From NCBI RefSeq assembly GCF_000189635.1, contig NW_002476434.1, positions 248,001 to 312,000 of the forward strand: a stretch of DNA of 64,000 nt. The letters run 5' to 3'. The translations under genes were made by a program, and so were the position numbers. The first letter of the stretch is position 1. The number at the start of each line of letters is the position of its first letter. Positions 49,286 through 63,655 of the stretch are shown here, one piece after another. Origin of the DNA: Tetrahymena thermophila SB210 (taxonomy: Eukaryota > Ciliophora > Oligohymenophorea > Hymenostomatida > Tetrahymenidae). The notes beneath the pieces are model-generated. The model ran no database searches, was not told the DNA's origin, and saw only the letters and a program-made list of their open reading frames with translations.

Positions 49286-52200
49286 TCAAATTGTTTCAAA
49301 ATTATCACTGCATTTTTATAAGATCAAGTTTGAATTTTTTTAAAGAGTTTAAAACTTTTAAGACTTGATTTTTTAAAAGCACTTATCAAGTTACTCATCG
49401 AAAATATCATTCATGTTATTCTTTTGTTATTTAAATAAACCAGGGCTTTCATTTTCACTCTAATTTATCTCTCTTTAGCATGTACTAAAGCTATTTTTTA
49501 ATTAATTATTCTAATCTTAAGATTTTTAAAGAAAAATTATTTCATTTTGATTTCTTTAATCTAGTATTTCAATATCAAATTGCCTTAACAGATACCCTTT
49601 AGAATCAAATATTTTTATTCTAGATAAGCCAACACTTTTTTGATCTGGAGTGCCTTTGATTGTAATATGGGATTTTTAGAAATTAACTTGCATCCATTCA
49701 GGCAATCTTTAGTTATCAGATAGACCCTTTTCAACCTAGTTAATTTCTAAAAAATTTTGAGCTTTTACACAACAATCTAATACCTTGTTAGTTTCAAAAC
49801 ATTTTATTGAACGGACATGTTAAGGGCTACAATGTAAGCAATCTCCTTATGACACTTAAAATAAAATTTTGCTTTTATCTGAAATACCTAAAGAAACTGA
49901 GTACAGATATTCTTCAATAATTGGTTAGTATAATAATAAATTCTTAAAGTAATTATGATGATATTTTTCTAGATCATTTTACATTTTTGGTTAAAGATTA
50001 TCATTTTTTCTTTCAATATTTTCCTTTTTATTATTAGACATCTCATTTACAATATCTTCAAATGCTTATTAATAAGTTGTATAGTTTATTCGTTAAATAG
50101 GAAATTAATCATCCAATATTTATTGGGGCTCTGATATTACATATTATTTGTACCAATCAATTTCTTTATATGTTTCAAGTGCTTTTTATTTGAGCATAAG
50201 AGCTATATTTTTACAGATAGGTGAACATTCAATAAAATGCTCTACTGCAAGGCTCTTTATCATTATGAAAAGTCTAGATTTATTGTTAAGGAGTTAATCA
50301 AAAACATCTTTTGAAATGATTTAATTTTCTTTACAAATTTTTTATTCGTTTTTAAAAATTAGATCAAAAATAATATTTTCAGCTATTTTTCCATTGCTCT
50401 CAAACAATTAATTTTTTATTTCAGAATAGATTTGTGATTTACTTGATTATTCAACTATTTTTGACACACTTGCAACTACTCTTTTTTTAATATTTTCTAA
50501 AACAATCATACTATTATTTTTATAATCAGAATCTAAGTCTCTATTTTATTTAAAGTTGCTTTATTTATAGATATTCTCTTATGGCTTATTGGTTTGTTCA
50601 TGAGAAATAGACAATCTTTTGGTATATAAACCTCGTTAGCTGAATCTTTTATGTTAAGCTTAGGATTTATTTTCCTAGAATGAATAATTTTCATTTTCAT
50701 TATAATGTTATAATTAAGATGGTATTGCTGAAAGATTAGCAGATTTCAATTACTCGTTTCCTGTATAATTGAACTCTCTTTGAGATATAACATTAAGTTT
50801 TGTATATTCTTAATTGATAATATTCTACTTCATAATTAAACTGTCAATTTACTATTAGATCCACTTTTTTTTTAGTGAATTTTTAGCATATTTCCAAAGT
50901 ATTCTTGCTATTTTTAACTAGTTATCAGTAATTATTATATTCTTTTCATAATATTCTGAAACATATGCAATCTCGTTTGTATAAATAATCTAAAACTTAA
51001 ATATAATATTATAAAATACAGTCCTATATTTCCAAATTCCGAAAACTCCTAAAAGAGGGCCAACAATTTAAACTATGATTTAAAACACTACAAAGAATGG
51101 AATTATATTAACTTTTATTTTAAATTCATCTTAGGCAGATGTATAGCCATCAGTGGCAGAAATAACTATAGTATATTCTGAATTAAATTAGCTGAGCTGA
51201 GCAGTGCCGAAAAATGTTCTATCAGTTGAAGAAAAACTGAGCCAATATCCACTTGAAATATCTTTAAATGAATTATCTTCCATTTTCATTTTTGCAGAAT
51301 AAAATAATTATGGAGAGTCCAAGCACTTAAATATTTTATCACTTACTTTGTAACTAAAAGGAGTTTGAACAGCAATTTCTCCCTTTTCATATTATTGATT
51401 AAAGTCACTTTATAGATTTGTATTTATTACTACTGGAGATTGAAATGAGATAAAACTTGCATTTAGAAGCTTTAAGCTATCAATATACTTATAATTAATG
51501 AAGTCATCAATAGTTATTTAAATTTTTGTAGAATTAAGTAATGAAGTTTAATTGAAAAATAAACTTATCTTTTAATATAATGCTAGATTTATATTTTTCA
51601 CAGTACCTTGAAGCTAAATCGTATCTTGCTCAGAATTTATTAACACAAGTATTCCTGGATAAAGTTTGGAAACAAATTTCCCATTAAATATTTGAAGAGT
51701 TACTGATAAATAATCCTAATTTGACTAAATAGGATTTTTGGAATTAGTAAAGTTAACTTTAAGAGATGGTTCAGTGTAAAATTGGATAACATAGTTTATG
51801 ATATTTTGATTCAGTTTGAATTAAATAAATTCTAGAATAGATTAGAGTTAGCTTTCTGTTTAATTCCATTTTTACAGATATTAGTAAGATTAAGAATCTA
51901 AACCTAAGTTGAAAACATTATTAGGTGAATATGAAGGAGCAACAAATCCAGATTTGTCAATGTATCCTACATTCATGCATACTTACTTTAGTTTGATAGA
52001 ATCGTCTTAGTTAATTCCTAATATTTTATTTTCAAAAATATCATCGCTAAGCTTTTAGTAGCTCAGCAGTATAACTTATTGTAAGGATTTTTGAGTATAT
52101 TTCCCATTAGAATCAGCAATCAAAGACTCTTTAGCAACTTAAATTCTTAGCACTTAGCTGGAAGGAGAGTACTAAATCCAACTAGGTAAATCATTTACAA

Positions 52201-54795
52201 CAAAATTAATGTAATACAGCGCTTTGTTAATATATAAATTTGTTGATTAATAAATATCTACAAGGTAAATTTCTATTTAATCACCAACTTGAAAGACCTA
52301 ATTTGATTAAATGCGTTTTCTAGAATACTAATTAGAATTAGCAATAGGTATTAACTTATAAATTTGAGAATGAAAAATTATTGGGCTTTAAATAAACAAT
52401 TAGTAAAGAGCATATTACGCTGAAGCAAAAATGAAGGACTAATCCTAAGAGGTAAGCAGCCAATAAATAGGATCATTTTCTGGAAAATAGATAATTTAAG
52501 TAATAATAGGATTAGTTTTATCAATAATATTTACTAATAGAATTGAATCTATTTCAGCTGTAGTTACAATCAAATAATTATCATTATAAATCAACCATTA
52601 AAAGTAAACAACTCCTTAAATAAGCACAGTAGAAACTAAAGTCAAAGAACGATCTGAATTAATTAAGTAGATAAAAACTCCTTAAAAAGAAACTCCACAA
52701 ATTAAGTATTTGCTATCTATAGTTTATCTTTGAAAAATAATTATTTTATCTTGAATTTTAAAATATCTTAAAAATTTTGAAACAGTTTGCTCAAAATAAA
52801 TAATTGAGGCTATAAAATTAATTGTTGCTAATTAATTTTAAGTATGGATGAAAAAACTTTAAAATAAATATTAAATTGTTTGAAAGGGTTTTATTAATAT
52901 ATAAAAATTAAAACAGATAAATTAGATTTTTACTTAGTTTGTTTATTTTTTTAGTTTATTTTTTAAGATATTTTTTGGTTTAGAAGATAATATTTTATTT
53001 AGATTTGATAATAATTTTAAAAGAATTTTGATTACTGTAAGAAGTAGATTTATCCAAGATATATTTTAAAGAGGAATTTTGGATTTTTAGGATCTTCAAT
53101 GTCTGCAAAAACTATCCCATAAAACTCAGGGAAAAGCAAGAGAGTTTTTTGGTCGTTTGAAATAGAGAATTTGTACAAACTTGAATCTCCTCCTAGATAT
53201 ATTGATGTTTCTAAAGTTTTTATTACTTTAGGATTAAGCACATCTTCGATGCTTATTACTATCAATTAAACAACATTAGCTATAAAACCTATTTTACCAT
53301 CATTTTTAAAAATAATCTATTCAAATTTTATATTTTGTAATCCAAGTGTAATATTTGTTTTTAATACAACAGGATTACTTATGTTTTTAAAGTCTACTAT
53401 TTGTAAACCTAATATTTCTCTGCTTTAATAAAATATTGTTGTGCCTGGGATATTTACTTGATATGAAACTGAAGTTTCAGACAATCCATTATCTAATTAA
53501 GAGACTAAATTTAATATACTATCACCTTCATACTAAAATATTGCACTTCCTTGATCCTTACGAGCCATATACAAAACATTTTGAGGTTCTTAATAAATAA
53601 TTTAATTATCAAAGCTACCTCCTGGTCCTTTAAAAAAGTTATAGCTAGTTAACTAATATTAGTTTAAAAGTAAATTCGGTACATCTAAATTTAAATTTGG
53701 ATTTGTGAGTTGAAATATTTGAGTTTTAAACCAATTCGAATAATACAAATAATGACCATCGCTACTTAACTAAATATCCATACTAGTTCCTCCAGTCGAT
53801 ATAGTCTGAAAAATTTCAAGCTTTTTTTAACTAACATCAAAGATGAGCACTCCAAGTGAACTCTACTAAGTGTATAAATATTTTTGGTCCATAGAAAGTG
53901 CAAAACTTCCACCTAAAGGATTCGAAGGATAGCTATCAAGGTAGGTTATTTTATTGGTATCGCAGGAGCTTCCATCAAAAGAAGAAATATAATTTCTTAT
54001 ATCAATCATTATATATTAATATAAATCAATTTGAATGACTAGAATGCTTTCTTAAATTACTTCAAATGCACTTAGGGAATAAGCAGCTGAGGGAGTGTAA
54101 GTGCATATAAAATAAAGATTACCTTTTTACAAATCATCAAAAGACTGTTAATAGAAATGTAGAGAAAGAGACCCTTAAGCAATTAATAGATTTTAATTTA
54201 AAGCTAATTTAAGGTTATCTATATACCAATCAGCAAGGTCAATTGTTTTAGTAATTTGAATATCATTATTCTACCAAGTAATAAGTTTGAAGTTGTTAAA
54301 ACATACTAAAAATATAAAATTGAGATCTTTTAATTATATAACTTGATTTACGTTATCTAAGTTACCATTGTATGTGATATTAGTTGAGATCATAAGAGGT
54401 AAAATTGGTTAAGAAATATCGTATACTTCAAGGATACCTGTAGCATAGCTAACCCAAAGTAATTTATCTGAGTTTGTAATGCTTAAAGAAATTACCTAAT
54501 CTTTAATAGAATCAAACTGAAAATGTTTTAAAAGCTGTAAGTTGTTTTGAGGATCAGTAATATCATATATTGCAAATCCGCATTATTATAAATTCAGTGC
54601 AATCATATTTCTAGAATTAGAAGTAAAAAGGGCAATATTATATGTTGATCCATTGCTACATAATTCATCACGATCAATTACCGCAGTTGGAAAAGGCTCA
54701 AAAATAGGAAGATTGGAGTCATAAAGCCTCTTATCATAGCAAAATATGAATGAAAATAAAAAACTAAAGCAAGCTATCTTCATTAATTAATTCAT
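49286..54795 (-). CDS. 1733-residue membrane protein: beta-propeller repeats, cadherin-like domain, TM, cytoplasmic tail (copy 1)
   Basis: Two exons on the minus strand (54795-53036 and 52727-49286) join in phase around intron 53035-52728. A signal peptide (MKIACFSFLFSFIFCYD) starts the protein. The first 590 residues carry repeated 'I.D....P......' blades (YDITDPQNNLQLLKHF, YDISQPILPLMIST, FEQIIFKNDGKIGFIANV), as in LVIVD-type beta-propellers. At about 1050-1125 lies a dystroglycan-type cadherin-like module (SSGYWLSFSSTDRTFFGTAQ, TIVISATDGYTS, DEFKIKVN). One membrane helix follows at about 1130 (FFVVFQIIVQIVGPLLGVFGIW). A 580-residue Q-rich, partly coiled cytoplasmic tail ends the protein. 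It is an adhesion- or receptor-like type I membrane protein. The ligand is unknown. A near twin lies immediately upstream (55435-61299). Confidence 0.88.
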
Positions 54796-55434
54796 GAAAT
54801 GAAAAACGATTTATTTAATTTTAGATTTTTTAGTATTTAGTAAAAATGCTTCTTTTTTTAAGCTTATTTATTAAGAGTTTGTAGAACTTAACACAAAAAA
54901 TGATAATTTTTCTATTTTTAATTTAATTTAGGAATAATAATTGTCTTATTTACACAAATTTGTATTAGTTGTTTTAAAAATGATTAATATTGTTGTTTGT
55001 TACCAATTAAAACTTGGGCTTTAATTTAATTTAACGAAAAAAAATAAATTATTTTTAGTTTTATATTATTAAAATGTTATGAATTACTATTATATTTTAT
55101 ATATAATATCAACATAAATTAATTTTCAAAATGTGTTTTTATCAAAATACTTTATTTCATAATTAGTAAAATATTTAAATAAAAATACTTTTTATAAATT
55201 AAACGAATAAATCTAATAAGGATAATAACATTTTTATTTTAGATTTATATATTTTTAGAATTGTATGTATCACTTAAAAAAACATTGATTTTTATTGTTA
55301 ATAATAGTGGAATCAAGTATATAATAATAGAGACTTTACTGTAAATAAATTATTTAATAAATTGTTCCAGATATTTAATAAAATGATAAAAATAATAAAT
55401 TACAACATATATGTAAATAAAATAATTTTAATTT
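54796..55434. other. intergenic, AT-rich
   Basis: Spacer between the two large membrane-protein genes, both on the minus strand. It should contain the promoter of copy 1. I see no other structure. Confidence 0.6.
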
Positions 55435-58400
55435 TCATAATGTTATATTTAGGTTTTAGTTTTGCTATAAGTTTGTATCTTTATGATTATCTTTGGTAAA
55501 AATTTAAAACTTTTAAGATTTGACTTTCTAAAAGCAAATTTCTTCAATTTAATCATCTAAAATTTCGTCGCTATTTTATTTTTATTTAAGGAATATATTA
55601 GCTGAATATTCATTATCTTGCTATTTTCTCTCATTTTATGAAGCATTTAAGCTATTTTTTAACTAATTATATGATTTTTGATGCTAAACTAGACTCAATA
55701 TTTCATTTAAATTTCTCTTATCTATAATTTAAATATCAAATTACCTCTGAAGATATCCTTTTGAATCAAATATTTTAATTCTAGATAAACCAACACTTTA
55801 TTAGTCTGGAGTACCTTTAATTGTAATATGAGATTTTTAGAAATCAATCTGCATCCATTCAGGTAATATTTAATTTTCAGATAAACCTTTTTCGACTTGA
55901 TTTATTTCAAAAAAATTCTGAGCTTTAACACAGCAATCGAACACTTTATTTGTTTCAAAACACTTGATTGAGCGAATTTGTAATGGGCTACAGTGCATGC
56001 ATTCTCCTTAAGAAACTTAAAACCTTTTATTATCTTTAAAAGAAATACCTAAAGAAAGGGAATATAAATAATCTTGGATTAATGGTTTAATTAAAAATAA
56101 ATTTGTAAAATCAGAGTTGATATTTTTTTAATTCAAATTCTAAATGTCTGATTTATCATTTATTTCTTTCTTAATTTACAGTTAATCAGATATTTGAAGC
56201 ACAATGTCTTCAAAGGCTTATTAAAAAGTTTCTTAATTTATCTTATAAATAGGAAATGTATTTTCTGAAATAGCCTAAGCTTCGCAAATCACAAAGGCTT
56301 TATACCAATCTATTTTCTTATACTTTTGAATGGCTTTTTACTTCAACATGAGTATTATATTCTTACAAATAGGTGAGCATTCAACAAAATATTCTACAGC
56401 TAGGCTCTTTATCATAATATAAATCCTAGATTAATTATTTTTTAGTTATTAAATAATTTTATCTGAGATCTATTTATTTTCTTTATAAATTTTTTCTAAA
56501 TTCTTCATTACCAAATCAAAAATAGTTTATTCAATTATTTTTCCATGATCATCTAATAAATTATTTTTTGATTCTTCATAACTTTATATTTTACTACTTA
56601 ATTTGTATACTTTTGATACATTTTTAGTTAGTTTTTTTTAAATATTCCTTACAATAATCTCACTATTGCTATTGAATCTAGAATCCAATTCTATATTTTA
56701 TTTAAAATGGCTTAGCATCTTAATATTTTCTAAAGGCATTTACTAATCAATATTAGAAAAAGATACTCTATGAGAAAATAAACTTTTTTGGTTCATGATA
56801 TTTTATTTAGCTTTAGCTCTTTAGTCATTTTATTATTCTATTTCAATATCACTTAAATGTTTTATTTATTAATTCTATTATTATGAATAAATTGATTTTT
56901 AATTTTCACTAAATGACAAACTGAAATCTCTTTAAGATACAATAGGACTTTTTTAATATATTTATGTTTTATTATTTTATTTTGTAATTAAGTATTCTAT
57001 TTACTATTAAACATACTTCTACTTCAGTGAATTTCTAACATATCTCCAAATTATTTTAGCTATTTCTAGTTAATTATCTGTGATAATGATATTTTTTTCA
57101 AAACGCTCTGAAACATATGCTATTTCTTTAGTATATATCATTTGATACTTAAATATTATGTTGTAAAATACAGTTCTATACTTCCATATTCCAAAAATTC
57201 CTAAAAGGGGACCAGCAACTTGTACTAACACTTAAAATATCACATAAAATGGTAATATGTTAACTTTGATTTTAAATTCATCTTAAACAGTAGTATAACC
57301 ATCTGTTGCTTAAACTTAAATTGTATATTCAGAATTAAATTAATTGAGGGAAGGGGTTCCTAAAAATGTTTTCTCATTTGATGAAAAGCTGAGCCAATAT
57401 CCACTTGATATGTCTTAATACTCACCATTTGCTTTTTTGACTTTTGCTACAAATATCAAGATAGGAGAGTCGAAACATTCAAAAACTTAGTCACTCATTT
57501 TATAATTAAAAGGTGTTTAAACAGCAATTTCTCCATTTTCATATTGCTCATTGAAATCGGTTTATAAACTTGTCTTTACTTTAACAGGTGATTAAAATGA
57601 AATGAATTTTGCATCTTAAAGGTTTAAACTAGTAATATATTTATAATTACTATTATCTTCAACAGTTACTTAAATAATCGTAGAATTAAGCACAACAGTT
57701 TAGTTGAAAGATAAACTTATTTTTTAGTGTAGAACAGAGTTTACGCTTTTTACTGTACCCTAGAGCTATATAATGTTTTACTCTGAATTTATCAAAATAA
57801 GTATACCAGGATATAATTTAGAAACAAATAATCCGTTAGAGATTGATATTGTGACTGTTAATTAATCTTAATTTGATGTAATCGGATTTGTTGTGCTATT
57901 AAAATTAACTTCTAAAGATGGCTTAGTATAAAATTAGATGACATAATTAATAATATTTTGATTCAACTTAAATTAGATAAAATTTAAAACTTAATTAAGT
58001 TGATAATCTGTATTGTTCCACTTTTATAGAAATTAAAAAGATTAATAATCTACACCTAAGCTAAACACATTTTAAGGAGAATATGAAGGAGAAACAAACC
58101 CAGACTTATCAAGGTATCCCACGTTCATGCATATTTACTTTATTTTGATAGAGTCTTATGCAGTTATTCCCAATATTTAATTTTAAAAAGCATTATCATC
58201 TAATTATTAATAGCTAAGCAATATAACCTGTTATAAGGATTTTTTAGTATACATCCCATTTTTATCTGCTATCAAAGACTCTTTAGCAACTTAGATTGTC
58301 AAAACTTAACTAGAAGGAGAAAAAGACATCCAACTGGGTAATTCATTAATAACATAATTTATGTAATATAGAGCTTTGCTAATATATAAATTTCTTGATT

Positions 58401-61299
58401 GGTAAATGTTTACAAGATATATTTCAATTTATTCGCCTACTTAAAAAGTCTAATTTGTTTATAGTAATTATCTAGAAACCTAGTTTGAATTAGCTATTGG
58501 TATTAATTTGTAGATTTGAGAATGAAAGATAATAGGGCTTTGGATAAAAAATTAGTAAAGCGCTTATTAAGCAGAGGCAAAAACAAAAGATTAGTCTTAT
58601 GATGGGGTTATCCAGTACACAGGGTCATTTTATGCAAAATTGATAATCTATGTAACAATAGGGTTGGTTTTATCAACAAGATTTACTAATAGAACTGAAC
58701 CTATTTCTGCTGTTGTTACTATTAAATAGTTGTCATTATATATGAGCCATTAAAAGTAAATCACTCCCTTGAGTAGAACAGAAGAAACAAAAGTCAATGA
58801 ACGGTCAGGGTTAAATTTATACACAAAAACACCTTAAAAAGAGACTCCACATATAAGATATTAATTATCTATAGTTTATCTTTAAAAAACAAATAATTAA
58901 AAAATTAATAATATTTGCAAAATAAAAGCTTAATTTATTTTTTTATATATTAATTTTATTTTCTGAGGAGAATTCAGATTTTTTAATTTTTTTTGGAATA
59001 GGCAATATTAAAATTTTTTCTAAAAAATTAATTAAATATTTTTTTGAACTAAATTTTAGATACCCTTATTAATGATTAAAATATAAAATATATTTCTTTT
59101 TGCTTAAAATTCAGTTTAACTATCTCTTTTATAAATTATAATTTTATTAATTCACTTTACAAACTTTTTAATTAATTTTCAATTCTTTAAAACAAATATT
59201 AATTAGTTAGTTAAAATTATTATTTCTATCAATTTTCAAATTAATGTCAAAATAAACTTAGTTTTTATTTCTTTTTCATCTTAGCTACTAAAATTAGAAA
59301 GCAAAATTAATTTTTTTTAATTTTTAAGCTTGATATAATGGATAAAAATGTTTGTTTTTGATAAAAATAAGATGAAATATAGATTTTTTGAATTAAAAGC
59401 TAATTATTTAAAAATAAAAAAAATTTTATTATTTAATAAACTAATCCTAAGTTATAGAAAGATAATTAATTTAGTAAAAATTAATAAATTGATAAAATAT
59501 TTTATTTACTGTAAGAAGTAAATTTATCCTAAATACATTTTAAAGAGAAATTTAGGATTTTTTGGATCTTATATGTCCGCAAATAGTATTCCATATAATT
59601 CAGGGAACAGCAAAAGAGTTTTTTCGTCATTTGAAATCGAAAATTTGTATAAGCTTTAATCTCCTCCTAGGAAAATCGATGTCTCAAAAGTTGATATCAC
59701 TTACGGGTTAAGAAAATCTTCAATACTAATAATAATTAATTAAATAATATTAGCTATAAAACCTAATGTACCTTCTTTGTTAAAAATTATTTATTCAAAT
59801 TTCACATTTTGTAATCCAAGAGTAATATTTGTCCTTAAAACAATAGGATTACTTATGTTTTTGAAGTCTACTATTTGTAAACCTAGCGTTTCTCTGCTTT
59901 AATAAAATAAAGTTGTCCCCGGAATATTAGCTTCGTATGCAACGGACACGTCAGGTAAGCCATAGTCTAATACAGATATCAAACTAATCAGACCTTCTCC
60001 TTCGTACTAAAAAATTGCACTACCCTAATCCTTGCGCGCCATATATAGAATATCTTAAGGTTCTTAGTATACAATTTAATTGTCAAAACTACCTCCTTCT
60101 CCTTTGAAGAAGCTATAACTGGTCAATTAATACTAGTTTAAAAGCAAGTTTGGAATATCTAAATTTAAATTAGGGGTTGTAACTTTAAATATCTAAGTGT
60201 TGAACCAATTAGAATAAAATAGTTGTTTCTCATCTTTACTGAGCTAAAAATCCATGCTAGTTCCTCCAGTTGAAATAATCTGAAAAATATCTAGCTTTTT
60301 TTAACTGACATCAAAAATTAATACTCCTATTGAACTTTGTTAAGTGTATAAATATTTTTAATCTTGAGATAGCACGAAGTTACCTCCTAAAGGATTTGAT
60401 GGGTAGCTATCAAGTAAAACGATTTGATCAGGATTGCATGAGTTACCATCATACGATTATATATATTTTTTAATATCTATCATAATATATTAGTATAAAT
60501 CAATCTGAATTACAATGATACTTTCTTAAATAACTTCAAATGCATTCAAATCATATGCAGCAGATGGAGTATAAATACATATCAAATTAAGGTTACCCTA
60601 TTTTAAATCTTCAATAGATTGTTAATAAAAACTCAGAGAAAGAAAGCCCTAAGCTATCAAAACAGATTGATTCAAAGCTAATCTAAGCTTTACAATATAC
60701 CAATCAGGAAAGTCATAGGTTTTAATAATTTAAAGATTATTATTCTACCAGCTAATAAACTTGAAATTATTAAGGCATGTTAAAAATGTTAAATTGAGAT
60801 CTGGAAACTAAATAACCTTTTACAGAACATCTGGATTACCCTAATAAGTAATTTAAGTAGAATAAACAAGAGGGAACATTAGATTAGAAATATCATATAT
60901 GTCAATGATGCCTGTAGAGTATCCAACCCAAAGAAATGTATCTGAATTGGTAATACTTAGTGATATGACCTAATCTTTAAGAGGTTAGTATTCAAAGTGT
61001 TTCAAAAGTTATATATTTTCTCCTAATAGAGTTACATCATAAATTGCAAATCCACATAGCTGTAGATTGAGAGCAACCATATTTTTCGAATTAGAATTAA
61101 AGAGAGCTATATTGAATGTAGAACCATTACTACATAGTTAATTACCATCGATAATTGCTGTAGGAAAGGGTTCAAAGATTGGAATATTTAAATCATAAAG
61201 GCGCTAATCATAGCAAAAAATAAATGGTGTAAATACAAATAAATATTTTGCTATTATTATTTACAACTTTTTTGCTAATTAATTAAAAATGAAGTCCAT
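55435..61299 (-). CDS. 1744-residue membrane protein, tandem paralogue of the 49286-54795 gene (copy 2)
   Basis: Two exons (61299-59510 and 58879-55435) join in phase around intron 59509-58880. The intron sits at exactly the same codon as in copy 1, after the ...LLTA/FLTA-type end of the propeller exon. The start MDFIFNQLAKKLQ precedes the hydrophobic YLFVFTPFIFCYD; the extra N-terminal residues make this a long signal peptide or signal anchor. An internal start cannot be excluded. Propeller blades, the cadherin-like module, the single membrane helix (near residue 1140) and the Q-rich tail all match copy 1 in order. The tails end differently: copy 2 stops in DTNLQQNQNLNITL, while copy 1 continues to NFETI. 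Both copies remain fully open, so both are probably functional. Confidence 0.87.
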
Positions 61300-62540
61300 T
61301 TACTATTTTGTTTTCTTGTTTTAAATGTTAGTTTGTTTGTTTGTATGACTAATTAAACTAAATAACTGTTCTCTTTAAGTTTTGTTAGTGTTTTGGAGGA
61401 TTTTAATTTAACAGTTTTTATTTAAAAGGAGAACTTTTACAAAATAAAACATAAATTATTGCATCACAATAACAAGCATTTTTATAATTTAATAGATAGT
61501 TTTCATTTATTTTGTTAATTTAAATGAAAAAAAAATATCAAGCTTGATTTAAATTAGTCATCTTAAATTTTGTTCTACATTTAAATTACAGTTATAATGA
61601 GAGATTTATAAAGAGATAATAGTGAAATTAAAATATCGCCAACTATGTAGGTGTGGAGGGAGATATTGCATTTCATTTTTATTATTTTAAGGTAATTTAA
61701 TCCATTTTACAATATATTTTAATATTAATTTTAAGAATAAATTTTTACTAACCCCAGCCATCTTAACAGATTCCCCACATTCGAATATTGAGTTGTTAAT
61801 TAAAGCAGTAATTTTTTTTTTTGAAAAGTGCTTAATTAATGAGAGTGTTTGGTATCGTAATTAATTTGATAATAAATATATATCTTAAAGCAATATATTT
61901 TCTTTCTATTTTAAGTATATAAAACTGTTTGATAAATTATAGGTTTAAAAATGATAGTTTGAATGGCTGAGATAAGAAAAATAATTTTTAGAACTTAATA
62001 ATTAAGCTTATTCTATTAGAACTATTAAAATAAGACTATTTATTGCTTGTTAAAGTATGAATATAAAGATACATAATCTGTTAACTAAATTTATATTTTT
62101 TAAATATACAAACCTAATTAACGGTTAAACAGCCTATTTTTTAAATGATTAAATTTTTTAGTTTATTTTCATTAAATATAAATAGAAGTAATTAATATCC
62201 TCAAATATATTTTTAAAAATAGTTTTTTGTTAAAGAAATCAAGACTATAATTCTAAAATTATTTATATGATGAATTTTATTAGTAATATTATTGGATTGC
62301 TCAAATTAATTTTAAATTAATATTTTCATAATTTTAACCTTTACTTCTTAATAAAAAAATAGGTAAATTAATATTACATTTAATTATAAACCTTTTTTCG
62401 AATGTGTGATTATTTATATTAAAAATAGATAAATATACTAAATCCTTCACATTTTTTATAGGCCCAGACATTTTGTGCTTATAGAATAATAAATTAATAG
62501 ATTTTTTATTTAAATACTTTATTTAGCTTTAATTGCAGGA
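61300..62540. other. intergenic with two short GC-richer islands
   Basis: AT-rich spacer. Islands at about 61645-61670 (GTAGGTGTGGAGGGAGATA) and 61750-61785 (CCCCAGCCATC...CCCCACATTC) stand out. Read on the minus strand they give short coding-like pieces (MQYLPPHLHSWRYFNF and NSIFECGESVKMAG). I could not join them into a gene. Confidence 0.45.
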
Positions 62541-62918
62541 GATAAAATTTTATTGAGCTTTTAAAAAACTTGCTTGATCAATCCTAATTGAGTTTTAATG
62601 ATTACATTAGTTGTGCAAATAAAGCCTATTTCGAGCATTTAAACTCTCCTTATGTTGATAATGAAGAATATCAACAAATTTATAAATCTTTCTAAGAGAA
62701 ATCAAGTTTTAATATATCTTAAAGTGGTAAATAATCTTGTTTTGATTTTGTAGGATTTGCTAATTAAGCTTAAGAATAAATCAATAACTAAGTTTATTAC
62801 TAACTATGCTTTGAAAGTTTTTCTTGAAGGATGTATATGCTCTTATTTATATTTTCTTATTTACGATGGTTTTAGCTAGTACAAATATCCTCCTTATACT
62901 GTTTTTGATTTAAACAGT
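62541..62918 (+). pseudogene. frameshifted relic of the small Cys-protein family
   Basis: The first part reads SFNDYISCANKAYFEHLNSP ... QSCFDFVGFANQ ... YYQLCFESF and then meets TGA. After a one-base shift the frame continues EGCICSYLYFLIYDGFSQYKYPPYTVFDLN. Cysteine order and the YPPYTxFD end match the genes at 47306 and 48430. The N-terminal hydrophobic helix and some residues before the second Cys block are missing. An exon-intron structure is a weaker alternative explanation. Confidence 0.6.
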
Positions 62919-63655
62919 TATGGTTTCTTTTTTTTATCAGATTAAAAAAGTAGTTATTTTAAATTATTTAATAAAAATATTTTCCTTTTTTTTATATTTT
63001 GAGGAAATATAAAAGTTTTTTTTATCTTTTATTATTTTTATTTTAGATTTAAAATGAGAATTATTAAATTAATTTATTTATAAGGATATCTATTTATATA
63101 TTTATTTATTAAGAATTTAATAGTTTATTGTTTTTATTTTAGAAACAAAAAAAATGGTTAGTAATTTTTAGAAAATATCAGATTAAGTTGTTTACATTAA
63201 GAAAATATATTTATAAATATCACTTAAATCAGAAACTAGAAACTAGAGTTGTGCCTCAAATGTATAGATTTATCTTTGATTTTTCAAATAAAGTTTAATA
63301 TCTTAAAACATTTTTATTATCAATATTTGGTATATTGAATGAAAAAAATGATGTCATCATTAATACTTACTTATTGTCACATTGTAATTAATTAAGTTAA
63401 TAATAATTATATTTTAATCTAATCTTAATTTTAATGATTTTTTTATTCTAATTAAAAGATGAAAATTATTTTACACATTAAATTTTTTATTATTAGTTTG
63501 TTTTGCTTGCGATCATATTCAAAATTTTTTCTTTTTAATAAACTCGAAGTTATTGTATATTTTAAAACGTTTTTATCATATAAATAGTAATAAAGATCCT
63601 TAAATTTTTTGCATTTTTAATTTAAAAATTAAAATAAGTCTTTTAGAAGCATTAT
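62919..63655. other. intergenic, AT-rich
   Basis: Spacer between the Cys-protein relic and the possible gene at the right edge. No structure is recognised. Confidence 0.5.
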
